Shown here: piece after piece, positions 42,058 to 50,409 of the stretch
Numbering within the stretch: the stretch's first letter is position 1
How the letters are laid out: the number at the start of each line of letters is the position of its first letter
Assembly (NCBI RefSeq): GCF_037201975.1
Contig: NZ_CP147520.1
Location: forward strand, 1,054,001-1,118,000
DNA: 64,000 nucleotides
From: Streptomyces sp. TG1A-60
Lineage (GTDB): Bacteria > Actinomycetota > Actinomycetes > Streptomycetales > Streptomycetaceae
Direction: 5' to 3'
The notes under the pieces: model-generated
Told to the model about the DNA's origin: nothing
The model's database searches: none
The model's input: only the letters and a program-made list of their open reading frames with translations
Position numbers and translations under genes: made by a program

Positions 42058-43551
42058 ATGATCCCAGACGTCGACCTCACCGTCCGCCCCCCGGGCCACC
42101 ACATCATCCGGGACCGTTTCCTCGCCGCGGACAGTCGCCTGTTCAACGCGGTGGCGACCCGCGAGTGGCCCGGCGCCCACCCCTTGCTGCCGAAACTGAG
42201 CCGCGCCGCGAACCACGGCGTGCTGTGGTTCGCCACGGCGGCGGCGATCGCGGCGACCCGGAGTCCGAGGGCCCGCAGGGCAGCCGTCCGGGGCGTGGCC
42301 TCGCTCGCGCTCGCCTCGGCGACGATCAACACGCTCGGCAAGCGCTCGGTGCGCCGCTCCCGCCCCGTCCTGGACAACGTCCCGATGATGCGCCAGTTGA
42401 AGCGCCAGCCGATCACCACCTCCTTCCCGTCGGGGCACTCCGCCTCCGCCGCCGCCTTCGCGACCGGTGTCGCCCTGGAGTCGCGCGGCTGGGGCGGGGC
42501 GGTCGCGCCGCTGGCGACGGCGGTGGCGCTGTCCCGCGTGTACACGGGTGTGCACTTCCCGAGCGACGTCCTGGTGGGCGCCGCCCTGGGCGTGGGCGCC
42601 GCCTATGCCGTACGGGGCATCGTCCCGACCCGTGACCAGCTCCCCCCGCCCGGCCGTACGTACGTGGACGCGCCCGCCCTGCCGGACGGGGACGGCCTGG
42701 TCGTGGTCGCCAACCGGGCCTCGGGGACCTCGGAGCGGGTGCGCGCCCTGCGGGACGCGCTGCCCGGCGCCGAGGCCGTGGAGTGCGAAGCGGAGGACGT
42801 GAGGGCCGAGTTGGAGAAGGCCGCCGCCCGTGCGCGGGTGCTCGGTGTGTGCGGCGGCGACGGCACGGTGAACGCCGCCGCCGAGGTGGCCCTGCGCCAC
42901 GGCCTCCCCCTCGCCGTGCTCCCCGGCGGCACCCTCAACCACTTCGCGTACGACCTCGGCGTGGAGGACGCCCGTGACCTGGGCCGCGCGGTGCGCCAGG
43001 GCGAGGCCGTGCGGGTGGACGTCGGCCATTTCACGACCGGAGACACCGAGGGTCACTTCGTCAACACGTTCAGCCTGGGCGTCTATCCGGAGCTGGTGCG
43101 CGAGCGCGAACGCTGGGAGCGGACGACCGGCGGCTGGCCGGCCGGGGTGATCGCGGCGCTGCGGGTGCTGCGTTCCGACCGCCGCCCGCTTCTGGCCACC
43201 TTCCAGGGCCGTCCGCGCCCGATCTGGCTGCTCTTCGCCGGCAACGGCACATACCACCGGATGGGCCTCGCCCCGGCCCGTCGTATCGATCTGGCCGACG
43301 GGCTGCTGGATGTCCGTGTCGTCCACGGTGGCCGCCGCCCGGCCCTGCGGCTGCTGGCCGCGGCCGTCGCCGGCCCGCTGACCCGCACCCCCTTCCACGC
43401 GGCGGTCGGCGTGCGGCGGCTCCAGGTGGACGGCCTCGCGCCGGGCACGCTCCTCGCGTACGACGGCGAAGTCACCGAGGCGCAGGGGGACCTGAAGCTC
43501 CGGAAGATTCCGGAGGCGCTGACGGTCTACCGGCCCGCGCCGCTCCACTGA
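42058..43551 (+). CDS. PAP2 phosphatase fused to diacylglycerol-kinase-type domain
   Basis: The 497-aa fusion has an N-terminal PAP2 (type 2 phosphatidic acid phosphatase) domain (residues 1-190) with KRSVRRSRP, the PSGHSASAAAF motif and SRVYTGVHFPSDVL, including membrane helices. The C-terminal lipid/sphingosine kinase catalytic domain (about 215-497) has CGGDGTVNAAA and LPGGTLNHFAYDLG. It probably dephosphorylates and rephosphorylates prenyl or glycerolipids at the membrane. The two opposite activities on one chain suggest lipid headgroup exchange or undecaprenol recycling. ATG 42058 has a poor ribosome site; GGGTACCC lies 11 nt upstream. It is divergent from the ABC-F gene. Confidence 0.9.
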   Translation: MIPDVDLTVRPPGHHIIRDRFLAADSRLFNAVATREWPGAHPLLPKLSRAANHGVLWFATAAAIAATRSPRARRAAVRGVASLALASATINTLGKRSVRRSRPVLDNVPMMRQLKRQPITTSFPSGHSASAAAFATGVALESRGWGGAVAPLATAVALSRVYTGVHFPSDVLVGAALGVGAAYAVRGIVPTRDQLPPPGRTYVDAPALPDGDGLVVVANRASGTSERVRALRDALPGAEAVECEAEDVRAELEKAAARARVLGVCGGDGTVNAAAEVALRHGLPLAVLPGGTLNHFAYDLGVEDARDLGRAVRQGEAVRVDVGHFTTGDTEGHFVNTFSLGVYPELVRERERWERTTGGWPAGVIAALRVLRSDRRPLLATFQGRPRPIWLLFAGNGTYHRMGLAPARRIDLADGLLDVRVVHGGRRPALRLLAAAVAGPLTRTPFHAAVGVRRLQVDGLAPGTLLAYDGEVTEAQGDLKLRKIPEALTVYRPAPLH

Positions 43552-43663
43552 CCCACCCCGGTCGATCCATATTCCAAGACGGCGGTCTCAATATGCGACA
43601 TGGTCGCGTACGGTTCGAGGACGGACCCGCGGACCTGGCGGTCCTCATGAAAGGGGAACGACC

Positions 43664-44485
43664 ATGTCGAAGGCGCGGGAGACCGCCGTCTACACGCACG
43701 GACACCACGAGTCGGTGCTGCGTTCGCACACCTGGCGGACGGCCGCCAACTCGGCGGCCTACCTCCTCGGTTCGCTGAAACCCCACATGAGGATCCTGGA
43801 CATCGGGTGCGGTCCGGGCACCATCACCGCGGACCTGGCCGCCCTGGTCCCGGACGGACATGTCACCGGCGTCGACCACGCCTCCGGCATCCTGGCCCGG
43901 GCACGGGCGACGGCCACCGATCGCGGCCTGGACAACGTGGACTTCGCGGTCGCGGACGTCCACTCGCTGGACTACCCGGACGACACGTTCTGCGTGGTCC
44001 ACGCCCACCAGGTCCTCCAGCACGTCGGCGACCCGGTACAGGCGCTGCGCGAGATGCGCCGGGTGACGCGACCGGGCGGCCTCATCGCCGCCCGTGACGC
44101 CGACTACGCGGCGATGACCTGGTTCCCGAAGTCCCCGGTCCTGGACGACTGGCTGGACCTGTACCACCGGGTGGCCCGCGCGGGCGGCGGTGAGCCCGAC
44201 GCGGGGCGCCGACTGAAGTCGTGGGCCCTGCGCGCCGGGCTCACCGACATCACGGCCACCTCCGCCACCTGGACCTACACCACGGCGGAGGAGCGGGCCT
44301 GGTGGAGCGGGCTGTGGGCGGACCGGACGGTCGCCTCCGCGTACACCGGGCTGGCCACCGAGGGCGGTCACGCGACGGTCGGGCGACTGCGGGCGATCGA
44401 GGCGGCCTGGCGGGAATGGGGGCGGCGGGAGGACGGCTGGTTCGCCGTACTCCACGGAGAAATTCTCTGCCGTAAGGCGGTCTGA
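43664..44485 (+). CDS. SAM-dependent methyltransferase (UbiE/Methyltransf_11 type)
   Basis: The protein has 273 aa. Motif I is ILDIGCGPGTITADL (about residue 45), then VTGVDHASGIL, FAVADVHSLDYPDDTF, VVHAHQVLQHVG and VTRPGGLIAARDADY. It is a small-molecule methyltransferase of the UbiE-like class, cytosolic; the substrate is unknown. ATG 43664 has AAAGGGG upstream. The small membrane protein gene follows after 43 bp in the same direction, then the convergent gas vesicle cluster. The 112 bp upstream hold no recognisable operator. Confidence 0.88.
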   Translation: MSKARETAVYTHGHHESVLRSHTWRTAANSAAYLLGSLKPHMRILDIGCGPGTITADLAALVPDGHVTGVDHASGILARARATATDRGLDNVDFAVADVHSLDYPDDTFCVVHAHQVLQHVGDPVQALREMRRVTRPGGLIAARDADYAAMTWFPKSPVLDDWLDLYHRVARAGGGEPDAGRRLKSWALRAGLTDITATSATWTYTTAEERAWWSGLWADRTVASAYTGLATEGGHATVGRLRAIEAAWREWGRREDGWFAVLHGEILCRKAV

Positions 44486-44528
44486 ACGGGCGTATTCTGG
44501 AAACCCGGACCATCAGGAGGTTCGCATA

Positions 44529-44699
44529 ATGGTTCCCATCCTGCTGGTACTGCTTCTGGTGCTGATTCTCTTCGGTGCCGGATTCGCAGTGGAAGTCCTC
44601 TGGTATATCGCACTGGCCGTTCTGGTGCTCTGGCTCCTCGGATTCCTGGTGCGCGGCACGTCCGCCTCCGGAGGAAGGAGCCGCTGGTACAGGTGGTGA
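44529..44699 (+). CDS. Small hydrophobic membrane protein
   Basis: The 56-aa protein has two hydrophobic helices (PILLVLLLVLILFGAGFAV and LWYIALAVLVLWLLGFLV) and a Gly/Ser/Arg C-terminal tail. Codon bias is strong and AGGAGG lies 8 nt before ATG 44529, so it is a genuine gene despite its size. Similar short hydrophobic proteins occur next to stress and gas vesicle genes in Streptomyces. Its function is unknown. It ends 23 bp before the convergent gvpK stop. Confidence 0.8.
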   Translation: MVPILLVLLLVLILFGAGFAVEVLWYIALAVLVLWLLGFLVRGTSASGGRSRWYRW

Positions 44700-44722
44700 A
44701 TCCGCCCGCGCAGGCGGTGAAC

Positions 44723-45004
44723 TCACTCGCGCGGTAGCAACGGTCCGAGCGGCCCGAGGTCCAGGTTGAGGTCCTCGGGCCGCAGGCCGTAGCGCTCGCG
44801 CAGTTCGGTCATGCGGTCGTCGAGGAGCATCAGGGTCAGCCCGATGCGCTCCTCCTGGTCATCCGAGAGCTCCCCGGTGTCGAAACGGCGCAGCGCCTGC
44901 CGCTCCATGAGCTGGCGGAGCAGTTCGACCACGGTCAGGACCAGCTTGACAAGATCCCGCTCCACCGTGTCGGGATCCAGTTCGAGACGGTTCCGGTTGG
45001 TCAC
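44723..45004 (-). CDS. gvpK: Gas vesicle protein GvpK
   Basis: The 93-aa protein matches GvpK: DPDTVERDLVKLVLTVVELLRQLMERQALRR, then ERIGLTLMLLDDRMTELRE and a Leu-rich tail. GvpK is an essential minor gas vesicle assembly protein in known producers. GTG 45004 overlaps the gvpS stop (GTGA) and has GGGAGG 6 nt upstream. It is the last gene of the ten-gene cluster. No strong terminator is visible in the 23-bp gap to the convergent membrane protein gene. Confidence 0.93.
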   Translation of the reverse strand: MTNRNRLELDPDTVERDLVKLVLTVVELLRQLMERQALRRFDTGELSDDQEERIGLTLMLLDDRMTELRERYGLRPEDLNLDLGPLGPLLPRE

Positions 45005-45189
45005 TCGATACCTCCCCAGGGTGACGGAACCTGCGCGTTCACCGAGCTGATGAGCGCGTTCAGGTCGATGCGGACGAGGTCGACGTCCGCGATGCGCAGA
45101 GTGAGGTCACCGGTGATGACGACCCCGCCGGCGAGGAGCCGGTCGAGGAGATCGACAAGGGCCACTTCACGGCGTTCGACGACGGTCAC
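45001..45189 (-). CDS. gvpS: Gas vesicle structural protein GvpS
   Basis: The 62-aa member of the GvpA/J/M/S family has LVDLLDRLLAGGVVITGDLTLRI and VDLVRIDLNALISSV, the conserved alpha-beta-beta-alpha core of gas vesicle shell proteins. It is shorter than GvpA, with no C-terminal extension. GTG 45189 overlaps the gvpL stop by 4 nt and has GGAG 6 nt upstream; a longer frame to 45225 is unlikely. It is probably a minor shell or nucleation component. Confidence 0.9.
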   Translation of the reverse strand: MTVVERREVALVDLLDRLLAGGVVITGDLTLRIADVDLVRIDLNALISSVNAQVPSPWGGIE

Positions 45190-45944
45190 GGACTCTCCTC
45201 CCCACTGAAGGAATACGCCGCCCACGGGCCGGTGAGTTCCACCCGCAGCCCCGGCTCCTCGCCCTTCGTGCTATCCACCAGTTCCACGAACTCCTCGGAA
45301 TGGGTCCGCGGCACCAGAAAGGCCGCGTTCAGCACATTGCGGCCTGGCACACCGGAGAGCGCCGAATTCTGCGGGGCGTGCAACCGGGTGTCCTCCGCGA
45401 ATTCCGAAAGGGTCTCGTGCAGGCGCCGCGCGAACCGCTCGGCGTTCTCCCACCTCTCCTCGTGGGCCCGATGGCTGCGGCGCCGCTGCCGCAGATAGTC
45501 CCGCCCGCTGGCGGCCTTCGCCGGCGCCTGGGGCGGCTCCTGCTCCTCGGATTCGGCGTACACCTTGACGCCCCACTCCACCCGGCCCGCCAGTCGGTCC
45601 AGAGTCCGCCGGAAGTCCTCCTCGCGGGCCTCCAGCATGACCCGTACGCCGCTGTCGTCGCGGAACACGGTACCGAGCCGCAGCGGCAGCGGCGTGGTGA
45701 CGGCGGTGAGCGCGTCGATCACGCTCTGGTGGGCCCGAGCGGTCTCGGTCAGCCAGTCCAGGTCCTCCAGATGGGCGCGGAGCGGCTGCTCCGCGAAATC
45801 CCGCTCCGGCACCTCGCTGACCACGGCGATCAGGTCGTGGTGGCGCAACTGCCGGGGCGGTGCGCCCGCGACCCCGGTGAGCTGGGCCTGGAGAGCCGCG
45901 TCGAAGGGGCGGCAGACGGCGTACACATAACGCAGTCCGGTCAT
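45186..45944 (-). CDS. gvpL: Gas vesicle protein GvpL (GvpL/F family)
   Basis: The 252-aa protein has the GvpL/F opening RYVYAVCRPFD, then PLPLRLGTVFRDD (about residue 85) and WGVKVYAESEEQ. GvpF/L proteins coat or chaperone GvpA during assembly. It differs from GvpF in this cluster by an Arg/Glu-rich helical insert (RRRSHRAHEERWENAERFARR) that may form a coiled coil. ATG 45944 overlaps the gvpJ stop by 4 nt, and its own stop overlaps gvpS, so translation is coupled. Confidence 0.92.
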   Translation of the reverse strand: MTGLRYVYAVCRPFDAALQAQLTGVAGAPPRQLRHHDLIAVVSEVPERDFAEQPLRAHLEDLDWLTETARAHQSVIDALTAVTTPLPLRLGTVFRDDSGVRVMLEAREEDFRRTLDRLAGRVEWGVKVYAESEEQEPPQAPAKAASGRDYLRQRRRSHRAHEERWENAERFARRLHETLSEFAEDTRLHAPQNSALSGVPGRNVLNAAFLVPRTHSEEFVELVDSTKGEEPGLRVELTGPWAAYSFSGEESP

Positions 45945-46306
45945 GAGGGCTCCTCTCTGGCGCGGCCACGCTCGATGGACGGCTCCGGCTCCCGCCGGTT
46001 CCGGCCGTCGTCCAGCTCGGCGAGCCGGGCGCGCAACTCGGCGTTCTCACGGGAGAGTTCGTCGCGGCGGGCGTGTGACGACAGCGCCGGGTCGGTCTCC
46101 CACCAGTCGATCCCCATCTCCTTGGCCTTGTCGACGGAGGCGACGATGAGGCGCAGCTTGATCGTGAGCAGCTCGATGTCGAGCAGGTTGATGCGGATGT
46201 CGCCCGCGATCACCAGACCCTTGTCGAGTACACGCTCCAGGATGTCGGCCAGGTTGGCACTCCCGTTCTGGCCGTACGGCTCGGGAACTCGGCTCGGGAA
46301 CGTCAT
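45941..46306 (-). CDS. gvpJ: Gas vesicle protein GvpJ
   Basis: The 121-aa GvpA-family protein has a core LADILERVLDKGLVIAGDIRI and LLDIELLTIKLRLIVASVDKAKEMGIDWWE, followed by a charged C-terminal tail (RENAELRARLAELDD) that could be a short coiled coil. The position between gvpZ and gvpL matches gvpJ of the Streptomyces cluster. ATG 46306 overlaps the gvpZ stop by 4 nt. It is likely a minor structural protein capping or nucleating the vesicle. Confidence 0.92.
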   Translation of the reverse strand: MTFPSRVPEPYGQNGSANLADILERVLDKGLVIAGDIRINLLDIELLTIKLRLIVASVDKAKEMGIDWWETDPALSSHARRDELSRENAELRARLAELDDGRNRREPEPSIERGRAREEPS

Positions 46307-47454
46307 CGTCGGCTCCCGCCCACGGCGGCCCGTTCCTCGTCCTCATCCTCGTACGGTTCCTCGTCGATGTCCTCCCCGGCGTCGCCCCGGGCCTCGGGAA
46401 CCTCCTCGTAGTCGTCCTCAGGGGCCTCCTCCGCGTCTCCTTCCTCGTCCTCGTCGGCGTACGCGTCGCCCTCGTCGGCGTCGCGGGGCTCCTCGTCGGC
46501 CTCGGCCTCGGGCTCCGGCTCCTCCTCCGTGTACCCGGCCTCGGTCTCGTCGTCCCCCGGTGCCTCGTCCCGCTCCTCCTCCGCGAGGGCGTCCTCGTGG
46601 CTGACGACGACCTCGCCGTCGCGGATCTCGCCGCGCCAGCCGTCCTCGGCCTCGCCCGTGAGGGTGATGAAGCGGGCGAAGTTCTTGAGGTCGAGCCGGG
46701 CCCTGCGGCCCTGGGCACGCCAGATGTTGCCGGTCTTCTCGAAGAGGCCCTTCGGGTAGTACTCCAGCACCAGCAGGACCCGGGTGAGGTTGTCCGCGAG
46801 GGAGTGGAAGGAAACGGCCCCCTTCGCGCTGCCCTTGGCGCCCTCCGACGTCCAGGCGATCCGCTCGTCGGGCACCTGTTCGGTGGTGTGCGCCTTCCAG
46901 CTGCGGTTGGACCAGAACACCCTCAGCTGCCAGTCGGAGTGGGTGTCGTCCGCCCGGTCGGCACTCTTCACACCCTTGGCGAAGGTGCTGAAGCTCTGGA
47001 ACCGGGTCCACTGGTCGTACGCGGTGCGCACCGGCACTCCGACGTCGACGGACTCGATGATCACCGTGGGCTTGTCGCCGGAGCCGACCTTGCCTCGGCC
47101 CTTGCCGCCGCCGAGGCTCTTGAGCGCGCCGAGCACGTTCCCCTTGGCGCGGCCCGCGCCCACCTCCACGGCGGAGCGCAGCGGTCCCTTGCCCTCGGCG
47201 AGCTTGCGGCCGCCCTCGCGGGCGAGCTTCGTGAAGCCGGGGCTGTCGCCCTGGGCGATGTCGTTGAGCTTGACGGTCGTCTCACCGAGCTTGCGGCCGG
47301 CGCCGACGAGGATCCGCTGGGCCTGGGCGGCCAGGTACTCCCGGGCCTCGGCCTTCAGATGGTCGACGGCCTCGCTGCGCGCCACGTCGGTGAGCGGGTT
47401 GCTCTTCGCGCGGTCCGTCGCGCGGCCTGTCGCCGCGCCGAGGGTGTCAGTCAT
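46303..47454 (-). CDS. gvpZ: Gas vesicle cluster protein GvpZ (SRPBCC domain)
   Basis: The 383-aa protein has a basic helical region (residues 1-125), then an SRPBCC/START-like domain (about 127-275: VIIESVDVGVPVRTAYDQWT, SWKAHTTEQVPDERIAW, TRVLLVLEYYPKGLFEK), then a very acidic tail of about 90 residues rich in Glu and Asp. GvpZ is specific to actinobacterial gvp clusters and its role is unknown. ATG 47454 overlaps the gvpY stop by 8 nt. The acidic tail faces the Lys-rich tail of GvpY encoded just upstream, which suggests the two bind each other by charge. Confidence 0.9.
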   Translation of the reverse strand: MTDTLGAATGRATDRAKSNPLTDVARSEAVDHLKAEAREYLAAQAQRILVGAGRKLGETTVKLNDIAQGDSPGFTKLAREGGRKLAEGKGPLRSAVEVGAGRAKGNVLGALKSLGGGKGRGKVGSGDKPTVIIESVDVGVPVRTAYDQWTRFQSFSTFAKGVKSADRADDTHSDWQLRVFWSNRSWKAHTTEQVPDERIAWTSEGAKGSAKGAVSFHSLADNLTRVLLVLEYYPKGLFEKTGNIWRAQGRRARLDLKNFARFITLTGEAEDGWRGEIRDGEVVVSHEDALAEEERDEAPGDDETEAGYTEEEPEPEAEADEEPRDADEGDAYADEDEEGDAEEAPEDDYEEVPEARGDAGEDIDEEPYEDEDEERAAVGGSRR

Positions 47455-48079
47455 CGTCGCCGCCTCCCCTCGTGGCCCGCGCCCCGGTGGCCTTGCGGGC
47501 GGCCTTCTCGGCCGGGGCCTTTCCGGGCGCGTTCTTCTTGGCGGCCGTCTTCCTGGCCGTGGGCTTCTTCCCGGGAGCCTTCCTCGCGGCCGGCTTTCCC
47601 GCCTTGGACGGGGGCCTCTTCGCCGTCCTGTCGCGCGACGGCTTCTCCTCGGGCTCCCCGTCGTACTCCTCCCGCGCGTCGGCGTCCTCGTCGTCGCCGG
47701 CGTACGCGTCCTCGACCTCGTCGTCGCGGCGTTTCCGCCCGCGGCCCGGCAGGTCCGGGGCGGCTCCGGAGAGCTGGTCGCGCACCTGCGAGGTGCGTCC
47801 GTGCAGCCGGTCGGCGAGTCCTTCGATCCGCCGCTCGACCAGCGCCCCGGTGGCGGCCTTGCCGACACCGCGCAGGTCCTCGCGGAGCTGGTCCCCGATC
47901 TCCTTGAACTGCGGGTTGTCCTGCAGTTGCCGGGACACCAGGTCCGCGAGCGCCCGCGGGCTCAGCTGCATCCGCTTGCCGGCCACCATCGTGCCGACCG
48001 CGAACGCGACCTTCATCTTCTTGGTACGCCCGAGGACGTACCCGGCCCCGATGGCGAGGCCCAGTCCCACTCGGTTCAT
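47447..48079 (-). CDS. gvpY: Gas vesicle cluster protein GvpY
   Basis: The 210-aa protein has an N-terminal hydrophobic Gly-rich segment (VGLGLAIGAGYVLGRTKK), a helical middle (DLVSRQLQDNPQFKEIGDQLRED), an acidic stretch (DDEVEDAYAGDDEDADARE) and a long Lys/Ala/Pro-rich tail resembling histone H1 (APGKKPTARKTAAKKNAPG). GvpY is known only from Streptomyces-type clusters; its function is unknown. The basic tail could bind nucleic acid or the acidic GvpZ tail. ATG 48079 overlaps the gvpG stop by 4 nt. Confidence 0.9.
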   Translation of the reverse strand: MNRVGLGLAIGAGYVLGRTKKMKVAFAVGTMVAGKRMQLSPRALADLVSRQLQDNPQFKEIGDQLREDLRGVGKAATGALVERRIEGLADRLHGRTSQVRDQLSGAAPDLPGRGRKRRDDEVEDAYAGDDEDADAREEYDGEPEEKPSRDRTAKRPPSKAGKPAARKAPGKKPTARKTAAKKNAPGKAPAEKAARKATGARATRGGGDDD

Positions 48080-48339
48080 TCCGTCATCCCGTCGCCGGTT
48101 CCTGTGCTCCTGCGGGCACTGATCTCCAGGCGGTCCAGGAGCTCGTCCTCCAGACGGTCGAACTCCTCCTCATCGATCTCGCCCGCGTCGAGCCGCTGCT
48201 CGAGGCGGGCGAGTTCGGCGCGGACGGCCGCCGGATCGTAGTACTGGCGCTCGGCCTCGGTGAGTACCTGTCGCACGGTCCAGAGGCTGCCGCGTACCGG
48301 TGCGAACGGCAGCAGCAGCACCTCGGTGATCAGTCCCAT
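48076..48339 (-). CDS. gvpG: Gas vesicle protein GvpG
   Basis: The 87-aa protein matches GvpG: MGLITEVLLLPFAPVRGSLWT, YDPAAVRAELARLEQRLDAGEIDEEEFD and LEDELLDRLE, a small helical assembly protein with a SHOCT-like hairpin. ATG 48339 has GGAGG 6 nt upstream; a longer frame to 48387 has no ribosome site. It lies 66 bp after gvpF and overlaps gvpY by 4 nt. Confidence 0.92.
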   Translation of the reverse strand: MGLITEVLLLPFAPVRGSLWTVRQVLTEAERQYYDPAAVRAELARLEQRLDAGEIDEEEFDRLEDELLDRLEISARRSTGTGDGMTE

Positions 48340-48405
48340 GTGTCGCCTCCCTCGGCTCGAAGCGCCGTACCCGCACGCCGTGGACACGCCGCGCGCGATA
48401 CGCCG

Positions 48406-49155
48406 TCAGTGCGCCGTCTCCGCGGGCTGCGAGGGCCCCGGTTCGACGAAGCTGTACGGCGGCAGCGGCCCGTTCACGCTCAGTTCGATGTGCGGATGGC
48501 TCTTGCGGGCCTGTTCCACCGCGGCGAGGAAGACCTCGGCCGACTGCTGGTCCACGAGGAACGACACGTTGGCGAGCCAGCCCGTGGAGTCGGGGCCCAC
48601 GCTGACGGCCGCCGCGGCAGGCTCCAGCACACGCTGCAGCTCCGTCGCGTCCTCGGCCTCCCGGGCCTGGACGGCGGCGACCACCATCTCGCCGAGCCGC
48701 AGCCGGTCCTCGTAAGTTCCGCCACCCGACTGCCGGTTGGCCTCGGCGAGGGCGCGCAGCTCGGGGTTCTCCCCCATCACGCGGTGCAGCACGGCCTGTT
48801 CGTCGTGGCTGGCCTTGACGTTGTACTCGACCTTGCCGTCGAGGGCACCGAGCCGTTCCAGGTAGTGCTCCGCGCGTTCGGCGAGCACCCCGGTGACGGC
48901 CGCGTCGTCCGGTGCCACGCTGCCGAACCGCATGGGCAGCAGGGGGCCGCCCGTACCCGCCTCGCTCAGGACGTTCTGGTGGGCGAGGAGGTCCTTGCGC
49001 TTGGGCCGCAGGCCTTCGGGGGCCTCACTGACGATCGCCGCCAGCTCGCCCTCCTTCAGGACGCGCACGGGGCGCGGCGGGTCGCCCACGCCGCTCACGC
49101 CCTCGGGGAGCCCGGGGTGTGAGCTCGCGGTGATGCCGTAGACGTACGTACTCAC
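48406..49155 (-). CDS. gvpF: Gas vesicle protein GvpF (GvpL/F family)
   Basis: The 249-aa protein opens with [21 protein letters not shown], continues with [13 protein letters not shown] (about residue 73) and [15 protein letters not shown], and ends in [13 protein letters not shown], the conserved GvpF C-terminal core. GvpF binds GvpA and prevents its aggregation in known systems. GTG 49155 overlaps the gvpA stop by 4 nt. With gvpL it gives the cluster two GvpL/F paralogues. Confidence 0.93.
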   Translation of the reverse strand: MSTYVYGITASSHPGLPEGVSGVGDPPRPVRVLKEGELAAIVSEAPEGLRPKRKDLLAHQNVLSEAGTGGPLLPMRFGSVAPDDAAVTGVLAERAEHYLERLGALDGKVEYNVKASHDEQAVLHRVMGENPELRALAEANRQSGGGTYEDRLRLGEMVVAAVQAREAEDATELQRVLEPAAAAVSVGPDSTGWLANVSFLVDQQSAEVFLAAVEQARKSHPHIELSVNGPLPPYSFVEPGPSQPAETAH

Positions 49156-49577
49156 TCCTGTTCCTCCCTCTTGCGCGAGCTCGTGGTCTTGCGCGCCCGT
49201 GGCCGCGACTCGGTCTGTCCCTCCTCGCGGGCCTCCTTGAAGGCACCGGAGATCGTCTCTGCGGCGCCGGACAGCGCCCCCTTGGACTTGCCGCGCGCGC
49301 CGGACTCGGTGATCTCACCGACGAGGTCCGGCAGGCCCGGGTTCTTGCGCGGCCCGGCCTCCAGGTCGAGCCGGTTGCACGCCTCGGCGAAGCGCAGATA
49401 GGTGTCGACGCTGGCGACGACGACCCGGACGTCGATCTTCAGGATCTCGATGCCGACCAGGGAGACTCGTACGAACGCGTCGATGACGAGCCCCCTGTCC
49501 AGGATGAGTTCCAGGACGTCGTAGAGGCCGCTGCTGCCGCCTCCGCCGCCGGACTGCTGTGCCGGGACTACGGTCAT
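49152..49577 (-). CDS. gvpA: Gas vesicle major structural protein GvpA
   Basis: The 141-aa protein has the GvpA core [53 protein letters not shown] in residues 18-70, cited here by its segments: helix 1, two beta strands and helix 2. A 70-residue basic, disordered extension follows, so it is about twice the length of cyanobacterial GvpA (about 70 aa). Long GvpA is usual for Streptomyces clusters. ATG 49577 has AAGGAGG 11 nt upstream. It is second in the cluster behind gvpO. Confidence 0.93.
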   Translation of the reverse strand: MTVVPAQQSGGGGGSSGLYDVLELILDRGLVIDAFVRVSLVGIEILKIDVRVVVASVDTYLRFAEACNRLDLEAGPRKNPGLPDLVGEITESGARGKSKGALSGAAETISGAFKEAREEGQTESRPRARKTTSSRKREEQE

Positions 49578-49624
49578 GCCGACCGATCCTCCTTCGTCTG
49601 TGGTTGCCGGTGCGGGACGGCCGC

Positions 49625-50035
49625 CTAACGACCGCCGGAGCGACGTGGGTCGGCCCTTCCGCGCTCGTAACGCCGAACGCGCCGGTAGCCGGTGAGTTCG
49701 CCCTCGTGGTCGAGTTCCACCTGATAGCTCGCGAGCAGGCTCATCGTGTCGGGGACACGGGCCATCTCCAGGACCTCGACCTCCAACGTCCAGCCGTCCT
49801 CGGTCTGTTCGAAGGACGACACGGACTCGGGCGTCATGCCGGTCAGCTCCGCGAGCTGGGTCCGGGCATGGCGCAGCACCTGCATGGGGCTGGGCCGGCT
49901 GTCCGCCGCGCTGTCGTTCCGCGTGTTCCCGGAAGGCTCGCGCGCCTCATTCGGCTCCCGCTCTTCTTCCACTTCTTCCGATTTCTGCGTTTTGCGTGAA
50001 CTCTGTGCTTTTGATGTACTGGATGTGTTCGACAT
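49625..50035 (-). CDS. gvpO: Gas vesicle protein GvpO
   Basis: The 136-aa protein has a Ser/Glu-rich disordered start (about 50 residues) followed by the GvpO domain: [44 protein letters not shown] and [23 protein letters not shown]. GvpO is required for vesicle formation in haloarchaea and heads the Streptomyces cluster. ATG 50035 has GAGGTG 5 nt upstream; an upstream ATG at 50077 lacks a site. The promoter is not clear; no GGGTAC box was found upstream. Confidence 0.92.
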   Translation of the reverse strand: MSNTSSTSKAQSSRKTQKSEEVEEEREPNEAREPSGNTRNDSAADSRPSPMQVLRHARTQLAELTGMTPESVSSFEQTEDGWTLEVEVLEMARVPDTMSLLASYQVELDHEGELTGYRRVRRYERGRADPRRSGGR

Positions 50036-50150
50036 GGCCACCTCGGAACACCGAGTGGCCATACGGCCGTTGGCCAAACCTTCTGGAGCTGGAGTCAGCC
50101 CCGCCGTGCTGCGAGCCTCCGCCGCGCCGGCCCCAGCGAGCGGCCCTTGC

Positions 50151-50285
50151 TCATCGCGCCCTCCAGGGGTTGGTGCGGGCCTGTTCGACTGCGTCCTCCA
50201 GGGCCCGGCGACGGGCGTCCACGCCCGGGGCGTCGAGCTGATCCCAGACGAGGCCGCCCTTGGCTGCTCCTTGCCACCGCGTCAC
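50151..50285 (-). CDS. Candidate 44-aa protein upstream of gvpO
   Basis: A short frame from GTG 50285 encodes 44 residues including GGLVWDQLDAPGVDARRRAL and ends EQARTNPWRAR. Third positions are almost all G or C and the composition is protein-like (two Trp, many Asp/Arg), unlike the other frames of this 374-bp gap. GGAGAAGG lies about 14 nt upstream. I do not recognise the family. It could be a small real gene or the tail of a decayed one. It is co-oriented with the gvp cluster and with transketolase. Confidence 0.4.
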   Translation of the reverse strand: MTRWQGAAKGGLVWDQLDAPGVDARRRALEDAVEQARTNPWRAR

Positions 50286-50409
50286 CGGGGAACAGCACCT
50301 TCTCCGGGCCGTGGACCTCCTCGCCGCGCCGGCCCATCCGCAGGGTGTGCGTGTCCCCCGTCCCCCACTCCTCTCCGGCGTACGGGGCCCTTGCCCGTAT
50401 GCGGATCCT

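Noticed and set aside
50036..50100. SigB-type promoter for the gvp cluster
   Set aside because: A GTTT occurs but no GGGTAC/T at the right distance; the GGCC-rich sequence there gave no convincing match.
50083..50152. 19-codon frame following the 44-aa candidate
   Set aside because: Too short, Arg-rich and without a ribosome site of its own.
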